The notes under the pieces: model-generated
What the model saw: only the letters and a program-made list of their open reading frames with translations
Databases searched by the model: none
What the model was told of the DNA's origin: nothing
Position numbers and translations under genes: made by a program
Shown here: positions 35,469-43,599 of the stretch, one piece after another
Layout of the letters: each line of letters opens with the position of its first letter
How positions within the stretch are numbered: position 1 is the stretch's first letter
Source of the DNA: JBBWZH01 sp035544115
GTDB lineage: Bacteria > Actinomycetota > Actinomycetes > Mycobacteriales > CADCTP01
Length of the DNA stretch: 64,000 nucleotides
Reading direction: 5' to 3'
Assembly (NCBI GenBank): GCA_963714145.1
Contig: OY970235.1
Coordinates: 744,001 to 808,000 of the forward strand

Positions 35469-36926
35469 GTGCGTAGACGTCTGGTATTCGCCGCGACGGT
35501 TGCGGCGGTCACGCTCACCGGCGGTGGCCTCGCCGCCGCCACGTTCGCCCCCGAGGCACCGGTCGGCCCGCTCGCGCTGGGCGACTTCGACTTCGGCAGC
35601 CCGCAGGTGGCCGCGACCGGTCTGGAGGTGCCCTGGGGGCTGGCCTTCCTGCCGGACGGCAGCGCCCTGGTCAGCGAGCGGAACCGGGCCCGCGTCCTGC
35701 GGCTGCGGCCCGGGCAGGCGCCCACCCAGGTGGCCACGATCACGGGTGTGGTGGCCAGCGGCGAGAGCGGGCTGCTCGGCATCGCCGTGTCGCCGAGCTT
35801 CGCCACCGACAACCTGGTCTACGCCTACTTCACGGCCAGCGCCGACAACCGCATCGTCCGGTTCCGGCTGGACACCCCGCAGACCCAGACCCCGATCCTG
35901 ACCGGGCTGGCCAAGGCCGACATCCACGACGGCGGCCGGATCGCGTTCGGCCCCGACGGCATGCTCTACGCCGGCGTCGGCGACGCCGGCAACACCGCGA
36001 ACGCGCAGAACCAGGCCAGCCGCAACGGCAAGATCCTGCGGATGCGGCCGGACGGCAGCGCGCCGCCGGACAACCCGTTCGCCGGGTCGCTGGTCTACAG
36101 CCTCGGCCACCGCAACGTGCAGGGGCTGGCCTGGGACGCGCAGGGCCGGCTGTTCGCGGCCGAGTTCGGGCAGAACACCTGGGACGAGGTCAACCTGATC
36201 GTGGCCGGCGGCAACTACGGCTGGCCGACCGTCGAGGGCATGGCCAACGACGCCCGGTTCCGCAACCCGCTCGTGGTCTGGACCACTGCCGAGGCGTCGC
36301 CGAGCGGCGCCGCGATCGTCGGCAACCGGCTGTTCGCCGCCGCCCTGCGGGGCACCCGGCTGTGGACGGTGCCGCTGACCGGCACCGGCGGCGTCGGCAC
36401 CCCCAGCGCCGTGCTGCAGGGCCAGTTCGGGCGGCTGCGCACCGTCGCGCTCGGCCCGGACGGCTGGCTGTGGGTGACCACCAGCAACCGGGACGGCCGC
36501 GGCACCCCGGTCGCCGCCGACGACCGGGTGCTGCGCTTCCCGCCGGTCGGCACCACCCCGCCGACGACGACCCCGCCGACAACCACCCCGCCGACCCCGC
36601 CGCCGGGCGGGGCGGCCTGCGCGGTGCACTGGGACGTGAACCAGTGGGACACCGGCTTCACCGCGAACGTCACGGTCACCAACCGCGGCACGGCGGTCAC
36701 CGGGTGGACGCTCGGCTGGACCTTCACCGGCAACCAGCAGCTCACCAACTTCTGGAACGCCGCGCTGACCCGCACCGGCGCCGCGGTCACCGCCCGCAAC
36801 CTGGACTGGAACGCCACCGTCCCGGCCGGTGGCACGGTCAGCTTCGGCCTGCAGGCCAACTACAGCGGGACGAACGCGCGGCCGACCGATTTCCGGTTCA
36901 ACAACACGGCCTGTTCGATCGTCTGA
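35469..36926 (+). CDS. Secreted sugar/sorbosone dehydrogenase-like six-bladed propeller fused to CBM2
   Basis: 485 residues. A signal peptide covers about 1-25. A glucose/sorbosone-dehydrogenase propeller follows (about 40-355) with VPWGLAFLPDG, GLLGIAVSP, HDGGRIAFGPDGMLYAGVGD and YSLGHRNVQGLAW; this family uses PQQ and Ca. After a PPTTTPP linker comes a carbohydrate-binding module of family 2 (about 375-485) bounded by Cys, with conserved Trp residues (HWDVNQWDTGF and VTGWTLGWTF). It probably oxidises sugars or oligosaccharides at plant polysaccharide surfaces. GTG 35469 is taken as start after GAGGAGTT. Confidence 0.88.
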   Translation: MRRRLVFAATVAAVTLTGGGLAAATFAPEAPVGPLALGDFDFGSPQVAATGLEVPWGLAFLPDGSALVSERNRARVLRLRPGQAPTQVATITGVVASGESGLLGIAVSPSFATDNLVYAYFTASADNRIVRFRLDTPQTQTPILTGLAKADIHDGGRIAFGPDGMLYAGVGDAGNTANAQNQASRNGKILRMRPDGSAPPDNPFAGSLVYSLGHRNVQGLAWDAQGRLFAAEFGQNTWDEVNLIVAGGNYGWPTVEGMANDARFRNPLVVWTTAEASPSGAAIVGNRLFAAALRGTRLWTVPLTGTGGVGTPSAVLQGQFGRLRTVALGPDGWLWVTTSNRDGRGTPVAADDRVLRFPPVGTTPPTTTPPTTTPPTPPPGGAACAVHWDVNQWDTGFTANVTVTNRGTAVTGWTLGWTFTGNQQLTNFWNAALTRTGAAVTARNLDWNATVPAGGTVSFGLQANYSGTNARPTDFRFNNTACSIV

Positions 36927-37048
36927 CGGTCGGCTGGCGGGCGGCCCGGGGTGGCGGCACCCCGGGCCGCCCGCCGTGGCAGTCGAGCCGCCCGTCCGGG
37001 TGTCGCCGATCCGCCCGCCGGTACCGTGTCCGCCACAGGAGGCGGCCG

Positions 37049-38458
37049 ATGCCAGGACGACACTCCGCGGCTCCGGACGACCCGGCCCCATCGGCCATCC
37101 CGTACCGGCGCCCCGGTGGCGGTGCCCCCGGGTCCGGCGGCTACCACCCGAGCCCACCGGCATCCGGGCTCAGCCCGGATGTGCCGGTTCCAGCGGCCGC
37201 CGGGGCCGATCCGGGCGGGCGCCGCGGGCCCGCGGGCGGGCATGGGCATGGGCATGGCGCCGGGGTGCGGTTGGGTCCGGGTGGGGTGCGACTGCTGGCG
37301 ATGTTGCTGGTGCCGCTCGCGGTGGCGACCGTGGCCGGGCTGCTGCTGCTCTGGCCGGCGCACCGCAATTACCCGGTGCCGATCCAGTTCAGCGGCCCGG
37401 ACGGTGGGCGGCCGCGGTTCGTCACCGGCCGGGTGGACGTGGTCGAGGACAGGCCGTGCGCCAGCGACCGGTCGCTGCGCTGCGCGGGTGCCTCGGTCCG
37501 GCTCGACAGCGGTCCGGACGCCGGCACGTTCACCACGCTGGAGACCGGGCAGGGGCCGGGTGCGGTCCGGCTGACGGGCGGCGAGCGGGTCCGGCTCGCG
37601 GTCGGCACCGACCCGCGGACCGGCACCGCCACCTACACGTTCGTCGACATCGTCCGGACCCTGCCGCTCGGCCTGGTCGCGCTGCTGTTCGTGGTCGCGG
37701 TGGTCGCGGTGGCCCGCTGGCGCGGGCTGGCCGCGCTGCTCGGACTCGGCGTCAGCTACGCGGTGCTCGCGCTGTTCGTGCTGCCGGCGCTGCTGGCCGG
37801 CGAGTCACCGCTGCTGGTCGGGCTGGTCGCCGGCTCGACGATCCTGTTCGCGGTGCTGTACCTGGCGCACGGGCCGTCCGCGCGGACGTCGATCGCACTG
37901 CTCGGCACGCTGATCAGCCTGGTGCTGGCGGCGGTGCTGGCGGCGGTGTTCACCGCGAGCGCGCACCTGACCGGCCTCTCCTCGGACGCCGCGGTCGCGC
38001 TGCAGACCGCGGCGCCGCAGGTCTCGTTCACCGGGCTGATCCTGTGCGGCGTGGTGATCGGCGCGCTCGGGGTGCTGAACGACGTCACGGTCACCCAGGC
38101 GGCCGCGGTCTGGGAACTGCGCGCCGCCGACCCGACCGCCCGGGCCGGCCGCCTCTACCGGGCGGCGATGCGGATCGGCCGGGACCACATCGCGTCCAGC
38201 GTCTACACCCTCGTGCTGGCGTACGCCGGCAGCGCGTTGCCGCTGTTGCTGCTCGTCTCGCTCGCCCAGCAACCGCTCGGGGACGTGCTGACCAGCGACG
38301 AGATCGGCACCGAACTGCTGCGCGGGCTGATCGGCGGCGCCGCCCTGGCCGCCTCGGTGCCGATCACCACCGCCCTCGCCGCCTGGTTCGCCGCTCGGGC
38401 CGGCACGGTCGGCGCTGATCGGCACCTGCCGCCCGGCCGCGGCGGTTCAGTAGGGTAA
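37049..38458 (+). CDS. YibE/F-family multi-pass membrane protein
   Basis: 469 residues. A Pro/Gly-rich cytoplasmic N-terminus with a GHGHGHG His cluster near residue 67 precedes one helix (about 81-103), an extracytoplasmic domain of about 95 residues with two Cys, and then seven helices. VSFTGLILCGVVIGALGVLNDVT and IGRDHIASSVYTLVLAYAGS are hallmark segments of YibE/F. The family is of unknown function and proposed to be a transporter. ATG 37049 has AGGAGG 6 nt upstream. Confidence 0.9.
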   Translation: MPGRHSAAPDDPAPSAIPYRRPGGGAPGSGGYHPSPPASGLSPDVPVPAAAGADPGGRRGPAGGHGHGHGAGVRLGPGGVRLLAMLLVPLAVATVAGLLLLWPAHRNYPVPIQFSGPDGGRPRFVTGRVDVVEDRPCASDRSLRCAGASVRLDSGPDAGTFTTLETGQGPGAVRLTGGERVRLAVGTDPRTGTATYTFVDIVRTLPLGLVALLFVVAVVAVARWRGLAALLGLGVSYAVLALFVLPALLAGESPLLVGLVAGSTILFAVLYLAHGPSARTSIALLGTLISLVLAAVLAAVFTASAHLTGLSSDAAVALQTAAPQVSFTGLILCGVVIGALGVLNDVTVTQAAAVWELRAADPTARAGRLYRAAMRIGRDHIASSVYTLVLAYAGSALPLLLLVSLAQQPLGDVLTSDEIGTELLRGLIGGAALAASVPITTALAAWFAARAGTVGADRHLPPGRGGSVG

Positions 38459-38474
38459 GTCCGCGTTCATGCCG

Positions 38475-38482
38475 AAGGAGGT
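38475..38482 (+). promoter_or_regulatory. Ribosome binding site deciding a GTG start
   Basis: AAGGAGGT lies 4 nt before GTG 38487. It is inside the longer frame that begins at ATG 38469, which argues against that ATG. Confidence 0.6.
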
Positions 38483-38486
38483 CGTG

Positions 38487-39125
38487 GTGGAGCCACCGTC
38501 CGACCCGCCGCCGGTAGCCGGGCCGGCCTCGACCTCCCCGCCCCAGCCGGCGTCCGGTTCCCAGCCCGCGGCCTCCCAGCCGGCGGCTTCCCAGCCCGCG
38601 GCCGGGCCCGGGTTCCAGCCGGCACCCGGGTTCCAGCCGGGGTACCCGCAGCCTGGCTACCAGCCGGGGCCGGCCTACCAGCAGGCCGGTTACCCGCCGC
38701 CGCAGCCCGGGTATCCAGCCGCGGCCGGCGGCCCGGCCGCGGCCGGCGGCCCGGTGGTCGGCGCGCCGCGCCAACCGCCGTGGCGGCGGCCGACCGTGCT
38801 CGCCCTGATCGCCGGGCTGGTGCTCGGCGGTGGCATCGTCGGCTCGGTCTGGCTGGCGTCCGGCGGCGGTGCGGTCGACTCGGACGGAGCCGCGGCCTGC
38901 AGCGTGCTGTCCCGGATGGGCGAGCTGACCAGGGAGTTCAGCTCGGCCGACATCCAGCGGCTCGGTGCCGTATACGGCCTGGGTGAGGCGGCGGCCGCGG
39001 GCGACCCGAAGTACAAGGAGCTCGCGGCCGTGCTCAAGACGTCGTACCAGCACCTGGAGCAGTTCGACATCGCCGGAGCCAACGCGGACCTCATCCAGGC
39101 CCGCAAGCTCTGCGACGGTCTCTGA
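38487..39125 (+). CDS. Proline-rich single-pass membrane protein
   Basis: 212 residues. The N-terminal 95 are Pro/Gln/Tyr/Gly-rich (PAASQPAA, GYPQPGYQPG), disordered and cytoplasmic. One transmembrane helix (about 103-124) leads to an extracytoplasmic helical domain with two Cys (AACSVL and RKLCDGL). This plan is common in actinobacteria and the family's function is unknown. It follows the YibE/F gene closely and may be co-transcribed. Confidence 0.75.
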   Translation: MEPPSDPPPVAGPASTSPPQPASGSQPAASQPAASQPAAGPGFQPAPGFQPGYPQPGYQPGPAYQQAGYPPPQPGYPAAAGGPAAAGGPVVGAPRQPPWRRPTVLALIAGLVLGGGIVGSVWLASGGGAVDSDGAAACSVLSRMGELTREFSSADIQRLGAVYGLGEAAAAGDPKYKELAAVLKTSYQHLEQFDIAGANADLIQARKLCDGL

Positions 39126-39470
39126 CCCGCCCGCCGCCCCGCCCGCCGCCCCGGCTGGGAACGCTGGGTGATATCGACTACCGTACGCACACAGCTGATC
39201 GCGTAAGGAACGTAACCCATTAGGGTATGAACCAGCAGGTCACCGGCCCCGTGGTGAGGTCCGAGGCGGTGTCACCGACACCGCCCCGTCGCATCCCCGG
39301 GCACCCGCCGGCCCGTCGACAGGCCGGTGGGTGGGATGTCCAGCGCCGGTGGTCGCGCCTTGGGCAGGCACGGTCGCCGACCGGTCGGACCGCCGCGTCC
39401 GGGCTAACGGTTGCCCGGCCGCAGGTGTTGGGCGCGGCGGTCTCCCCTCAGGAAGGTGGTTGGAATCGGC
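39126..39470. other. Intergenic, nothing firm
   Basis: 345 bp. Around 39205-39225 there is a less G+C-rich patch reading GGAACGTAACCCATTAGGGT that may be promoter DNA. The frames open on both strands look like shadows. Confidence 0.45.
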
Positions 39471-40307
39471 GTGTCCAGGTACCTGCACGAACCAGCGAGA
39501 TCCGGCCGGCGGCCGGCGCGTATGCCGCGGCGCCGGCTGAAGCAGGTCGCGCTGTTCGCCGGAATAGCCGTGACCGGCGCGGTCGCGGCGATCGGCATCG
39601 CGGCAGCGAGCGGCGGCGGTACGAACACGGGCGCCCGGACGATCAGTTGTCCGGATGTGGCGGGTCGGTTGCCGGCGGTGCCGGCGGCGGCGCAGGCGGA
39701 GGTGACGTCGAATCTGGCGTTGCTGCAGCGGCAGATCGTGGAGGCGAATCAGCGGTTGGTGACGAGTGCTGGTCAGGGTGGGCCGGCGTTCGTGCAGAAC
39801 GCGATTCTGGGGCCGCTGGCGGATAAGCGGGTGGCGACGATCCAGCGGATCGAGATCGCGATCGGCCGGCACGCCGCCAGGCCGACCGGCCTCGAAAGCC
39901 TCGCCACCTGCACGCTGGGTGCTGGCGGGGCGGCTCCGCCGCCGGCTGCGAACCCGCCGGCCACGAAGCCGCCGGCTGGCGCTCCAGCGAGCGCGCCGGC
40001 TGCCGGATCGGGCGCCGGGACGATCAGTTGTCCGGATGTGGCGGGTCGGTTGCCGGCGGTGCCGGCGGCGGCGCAGGCGGAGGTGACGTCGAATCTGGCG
40101 TTGCTGCAGCGGCAGATCGTGGAGGCGAATCAGCGGTTGGTGACGAGTGCTGGTCAGGGTGGGCCGGCGTTCGTGCAGAACGCGATTCTGGGGCCGCTGG
40201 CGGATAAGCGGGTGGCGACGATCCAGCGGATCGAGATCGCGATCGGCCGGCACGCCGCCAGGCCGACCGGCCTCGAAAGCCTCGCCACCTGCGCGCTCAC
40301 CGGCTGA
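39471..40307 (+). CDS. Membrane-anchored or secreted protein with two identical 91-residue repeats
   Basis: About 278 residues. A basic N-terminus and one hydrophobic segment (about 24-45, signal or anchor) precede repeat 1, a Pro/Ala linker (APPPAANPPATKPPAG) and repeat 2, which ends the protein. Each repeat begins TISCPDVAGRLPAVPAAAQ and ends GLESLATC, so each has one Cys pair, with a helical body between. The repeats are identical in protein and DNA. Inside them codons strongly prefer G endings (GCG, CGG, GTG, TTG) plus GGT/AAT, unlike the C-ending neighbours. I choose GTG 39471; ATG 39522 is possible. Family unknown. Confidence 0.72.
   Translation: MSRYLHEPARSGRRPARMPRRRLKQVALFAGIAVTGAVAAIGIAAASGGGTNTGARTISCPDVAGRLPAVPAAAQAEVTSNLALLQRQIVEANQRLVTSAGQGGPAFVQNAILGPLADKRVATIQRIEIAIGRHAARPTGLESLATCTLGAGGAAPPPAANPPATKPPAGAPASAPAAGSGAGTISCPDVAGRLPAVPAAAQAEVTSNLALLQRQIVEANQRLVTSAGQGGPAFVQNAILGPLADKRVATIQRIEIAIGRHAARPTGLESLATCALTG
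39637..40292. repeat. Perfect 275-bp direct repeat
   Basis: Positions 39637-39911 and 40018-40292 are identical base for base, offset by 381 bp and separated by a 106-bp linker of different composition. Both copies lie inside one gene and keep its frame. This implies very recent duplication or ongoing gene conversion. Confidence 0.95.
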
Positions 40308-40343
40308 TGTGCTCCCGGCCGGACGGACCCCCGGCCGGGTAAC

Positions 40344-40389
40344 GGTCCGTGGCCGCGGTATCCACCCCCGCCTGCCGCGGCCACGGACC
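40344..40389. terminator. Terminator hairpin between convergent genes
   Basis: A perfect 15-bp stem (GGTCCGTGGCCGCGG / CCGCGGCCACGGACC) with a 16-nt loop, 36 bp after the stop of the repeat protein gene. Confidence 0.8.
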
Positions 40390-40525
40390 TTCAACCAGAG
40401 CATCCCCGGCGGGCGACAGCCGGGCCCGCCGGGGCCCCGCCCGGCGACCCCTGCCCCCGGCCGCCGGGCCCTCCACCGTCCACACCGGACGACGTGCCGG
40501 CCCGGCCGCGATCGGGCCGGCCGGG

Positions 40526-40858
40526 TCAGCCGCGTGGTGCGTACATGATGATGGCGACGCCGACCAGGCAGATCGCGGCGCCGATCAGGTCGTAGCGGTC
40601 GGGGCGGAAGCGGTCGACGGCGACGCCCCAGGCCAGCGAGCCGGCGACGAAGATGCCGCCGTAGCCGGCGAGCACGCGGCCGAAGTGCGGGTCGGGCTGC
40701 AGGGTGGCGACGAACCCGTAGCCGGCCAGGGCGAGGACGCCGCCGGCCGCGAGCAGCGGCCCGCGATGCTCGCGGACGGCCTGCCAGACCAGCCAGGCGC
40801 CGCCGATCTCGGCCAGCGCCGCGAGCACGAACAGACCGGTGGAACGCAGCACGGTCAT
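40526..40858 (-). CDS. YnfA-family small membrane protein
   Basis: 110 residues in four helices. ALAEIGGAWLVWQAVRE and AGYGGIFVAGSLAWG, with VDRFRPDRYDLIGAAICL, are typical of YnfA (UPF0060). This inner-membrane family is related in shape to small multidrug transporters and has no settled function. It starts at ATG 40858 with no co-directional neighbour. Confidence 0.92.
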   Translation of the reverse strand: MTVLRSTGLFVLAALAEIGGAWLVWQAVREHRGPLLAAGGVLALAGYGFVATLQPDPHFGRVLAGYGGIFVAGSLAWGVAVDRFRPDRYDLIGAAICLVGVAIIMYAPRG

Positions 40859-41089
40859 CAGGCGGTCCCCGGAGTGAGCATCGCAGGTGCCGGCTGGGCC
40901 GCCGCGGAGCGGAGCGGCGGGGGCCGCCGGGCTGGCACGGTCATGCCGGCCAGTTCACCATCCGCTCACCGCCGGCCCAGCCGCAGGTCGGTGACCAGCG
41001 AAGACCCGGACCCCAACGGTTGACGGCGTCCGGTCGCTGGTGTTCAGTACAAACGGACGACGTTCACTCTAGATAAACTGGGGGTTGCG

Positions 41090-41217
41090 ATGGCGGGAGT
41101 GGTGACCGGCGGCGGCCGGGCCGGGCGATAGCGCCGGCGCTGGCCGCCCGGGGCGGCCCGGTCAAGGTCGCCGACGCCGGTCCGGCCGGCCATTTGGTCC
41201 GTCACCCTGACCGGTGA
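41090..41217 (+). pseudogene. Remnant of a short-chain dehydrogenase N-terminus
   Basis: ATG 41090 (GGGGG upstream) opens with MAGVVTGGGR, the start of an SDR Rossmann fold, but stops at TAG 41129. From 41125 a second frame reads AIAPALAARGGPVKVADAGPAG, the expected next helix and strand of the same fold, and ends at TGA 41215. About seven bases of the glycine loop appear to be deleted, and the rest of an SDR (catalytic YxxxK) is missing. This is a decayed gene fragment, not a functional product. Confidence 0.55.
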
Positions 41218-41364
41218 TCCCGGCCCGGCGCGCTGGGCCGCTTCGCGGAGCGCCGCCGGCCCGGAACAAGCGCCGTACGACCGTGTTCAGCGAGCATGTA
41301 ACGTCGCGCTGGGACGACAAGTGCCCCGGCGACGGCAGACCTTTGACGGCGGGAGACGCTGCCC

Positions 41365-42108
41365 ATGATGGACGCCACGGCCCGGCAGCGGATCCGCGCC
41401 GCGCGCACCGCCGGCGGGCTGAGCCTGCGCGAGCTGGCCCGGCGGGTCGGCGTCTCGGCCAGCCAGCTGTCGCAGATCGAGAACGGCAAGAGCGACCCGT
41501 CGGTATCCACGCTGTACGCGCTGGTCGGCGAGCTGGGCCTGTCCCTGGACGCGCTGCTGGAACAGAAACCCGCGGCAGCGCCGGCCCAGCCGGCCGCCAC
41601 CGCGCCCGGTCGGCCCGCGCCCGGCGGCCCGGCTACCCCGGCACCGGCCCGGCCGGCCGGCACCGGGCCGATCGTCCGGCCGGGGGAGCGGCGCATCCTG
41701 CACATGGACTCCGGGGTGGTCTGGGAGCGGCTCACCCGCGGCCCGAGCGGTGTGCTGGACGCGCTGCTGGTGACGTACGAGCCGGGTGGGGCCTCGTCCT
41801 CGTCCGGGAAGCTGATGACCCACGGCGGGACCGAGTTCGCCTTCCTGATCGACGGCGAGCTGACCCTGCAACTCGGTTTCGAGACCCACCTGATGCGGGC
41901 CGGCGACTCGCTGGAGTTCGCCGCGTCCACCCCGCACCTCTACTTCAACGCCGGCAAGGTGCCGGCCAAGGGCGTCTGGTACGTGCTGGACACGCAGACC
42001 GTGCCGACCGAGGAAGGCCTGCTGCGGCAGATGGGCACGGGCGGTACCGGGGACGGCGCCGCGCCGTCCTCCGCGGTCGACGTGCTCCGCGCATTCAGCC
42101 GGGACTGA
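41365..42108 (+). CDS. XRE-family regulator with C-terminal cupin domain
   Basis: 247 residues. The HTH at about 6-62 (RIRAARTAGGLSLRELARRV, SASQLSQIENGKSDPSVSTL) is followed by an Ala/Pro-rich linker (68-102) and a cupin_2 sensor domain (about 108-215; SGKLMTHGGTEFAFLIDGEL). This HTH-cupin class senses small metabolites and controls adjacent catabolic genes. An alcohol dehydrogenase gene follows on the same strand after a terminator-like hairpin. ATG 41365 or 41368. A GTGTTCAG motif sits 75 bp upstream and recurs before the neighbours. Confidence 0.88.
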   Translation: MMDATARQRIRAARTAGGLSLRELARRVGVSASQLSQIENGKSDPSVSTLYALVGELGLSLDALLEQKPAAAPAQPAATAPGRPAPGGPATPAPARPAGTGPIVRPGERRILHMDSGVVWERLTRGPSGVLDALLVTYEPGGASSSSGKLMTHGGTEFAFLIDGELTLQLGFETHLMRAGDSLEFAASTPHLYFNAGKVPAKGVWYVLDTQTVPTEEGLLRQMGTGGTGDGAAPSSAVDVLRAFSRD

Positions 42109-42119
42109 CCGCGGCGGGC

Positions 42120-42151
42120 GGCGACCGGACCGGGCCGCCCGCCCGGTCGCC
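42120..42151 (+). terminator. Terminator after the XRE-cupin gene
   Basis: A 9-bp perfect stem (GGCGACCGG / CCGGTCGCC) with a GC-rich loop, beginning 11 bp past the stop codon. Confidence 0.55.
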
Positions 42152-42200
42152 CCGATCACGTCCGGCTCGCGGCGACGCTCCGGACGGGCGGAGAGCTCGT

Positions 42201-42235
42201 TCCGTGTGATTGACACGGATGGGCCGGGTGTTCAG
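42201..42235. promoter_or_regulatory. Palindrome and GTGTTCAG motif before the alcohol dehydrogenase
   Basis: TCCGTGT-GATTG-ACACGGA (42201-42219) is a perfect 7-bp inverted repeat with a 5-bp spacer. GTGTTCAG follows at 42228. The same 8-mer lies at 41040 (before the SDR remnant) and 41283 (before the XRE-cupin gene). These are candidate sites for the XRE-cupin regulator. Confidence 0.45.
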
Positions 42236-42236
42236 T

Positions 42237-42476
42237 ATGACGGAACGCACCGCAGTCCGTGGTGCTGGACGACGGGGAGTCCGGATGGCCCGAGCGCCGA
42301 GGCCCGCAGCGGAGCCGGCCGGCGGGCCCGGCACCGGCAGCGCCGCGGTCGCCGGCCCGCTGGGCACCGCCGAACCGAACCCGGCCGGCGGCCCACCGGC
42401 CCGCGCCGCCGGTGCCGGCGAGGCGCCCGACCCGGCCGCGGCCGGGTGCACGCCTGTCGCGAGCGTGGCCGGCTGA
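42237..42476 (+). CDS. Doubtful small ORF ahead of the alcohol dehydrogenase
   Basis: About 79 residues, Ala/Pro/Gly-rich, with no domain and no ribosome binding site. Its stop overlaps the alcohol dehydrogenase ATG (TGATG), the only argument for translation. It may equally be leader sequence. Confidence 0.2.
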   Translation: MTERTAVRGAGRRGVRMARAPRPAAEPAGGPGTGSAAVAGPLGTAEPNPAGGPPARAAGAGEAPDPAAAGCTPVASVAG

Positions 42477-43537
42477 TGCGCGCCGCCGTCCTGTACGCCG
42501 CCGGGGACGCCCGGATCGAGGACCGGCCGGAGCCGCCGGCCCCCGGTCCGGCCGAGGTCACGCTCCGCATCGTCCGAAGTGGACTGTGCGGCACCGACGC
42601 CACCGAGTACGCCGCCGGCCCGGTGCTCACCCCGCTGACCCGCCGGCACCCGGCCACCGGCCGGCTCGGCCCGATCGTGCTCGGGCACGAGTTCATCGGC
42701 ACGGTCGAGGTCGCCGGCAGCGCGGTGGACCGGTTCGCCGCCGGCGACCGGGTGGCCGCCGGCGCGGGTGTCTGGTGTGGACGGTGCGCCTGGTGCCAGC
42801 GCGGCCAGACCAACCTGTGTGCCGGCTACTGGACCTACGGGCTGAACGCGGACGGCGGGCTGACCGAGCGGCTGACCGTGCCGGCCGCGATGCTGCACCC
42901 GGTGCCGGCCGGGGTCAGCGACGACAACGCGGCGCTGGCGCAGCCGCTCGCGGTCGGCCTGCACGCGGTCAGCCGCAGCCGGATCCGCCCGGGTGACGTG
43001 GCCGTGGTCAACGGCGCCGGCGCGATCGGCTCGTTCATCCTGGCCGGCGCGGTCGCCGCCGGCGCCGCCGCGGTGATCGCCGTCGACGTGGACCCGGGCC
43101 GGCTCGACGTCGCCGCCGCGCTCGGCGCCACCCACCGGGTCGACGCCGGCCGGCAGGACCCGTACGAGGTGGTGCGCGAGCTGACCGGCGGCGCGCTGGC
43201 CGACGTCACGGTCGAGGCGAGCGGGGTGCCGCAGGGCTTCGGCACGGTGCAGCGGCTGACCCGGCGCGGCGGCACCGTGCTGCTGGTCGGGCTGCCGAAG
43301 CAGCCGGTCACGTTCGACTCGGTCGATCTCATCCTGCGTGAGATCGACGTGGTCAGCACCGTCGCGCACGTCTGCGACCAGAACCTGCCGGCCGCGCTCG
43401 ACCTGCTGGCGACCCGCGACCTGGCCAGCCTGCTGGTGGACCGGGTCGTCCCGCTGGAGCGGGTGGTGATCGACGCGCTGGCCCCGCTCGCCGCCGGCAC
43501 CGCCCGCGGGAAGCTGCTCGTCGACCCGCGGGCCTGA
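42476..43537 (+). CDS. Zinc-dependent medium-chain alcohol/polyol dehydrogenase
   Basis: 353 residues. Catalytic Zn ligands are in SGLCGTD (Cys38) and GHEFIG. The structural Zn lobe has CGRCAWCQRGQTNLC. The NAD-binding fold carries VNGAGAIGSF and VDVDPGRL, whose Asp favours NAD(H). The family resembles threonine, sorbitol or butanediol dehydrogenases, and the substrate is not evident. ATG 42476 overlaps a doubtful upstream frame. Probably regulated by the XRE-cupin protein encoded just upstream (inference). Confidence 0.88.
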   Translation: MRAAVLYAAGDARIEDRPEPPAPGPAEVTLRIVRSGLCGTDATEYAAGPVLTPLTRRHPATGRLGPIVLGHEFIGTVEVAGSAVDRFAAGDRVAAGAGVWCGRCAWCQRGQTNLCAGYWTYGLNADGGLTERLTVPAAMLHPVPAGVSDDNAALAQPLAVGLHAVSRSRIRPGDVAVVNGAGAIGSFILAGAVAAGAAAVIAVDVDPGRLDVAAALGATHRVDAGRQDPYEVVRELTGGALADVTVEASGVPQGFGTVQRLTRRGGTVLLVGLPKQPVTFDSVDLILREIDVVSTVAHVCDQNLPAALDLLATRDLASLLVDRVVPLERVVIDALAPLAAGTARGKLLVDPRA

Positions 43538-43599
43538 TCGCGCCGACCACCCGCGCCGCGGCGGCACGGACCGGCCGGCCCGCGGCCCCGGTGGGCTGA

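Noticed and set aside
39240..40403. Minus-strand frame with duplicated Arg-rich segments
   Set aside because: It is the antisense of the duplicated secreted-protein gene. The repeats simply mirror the direct duplication.
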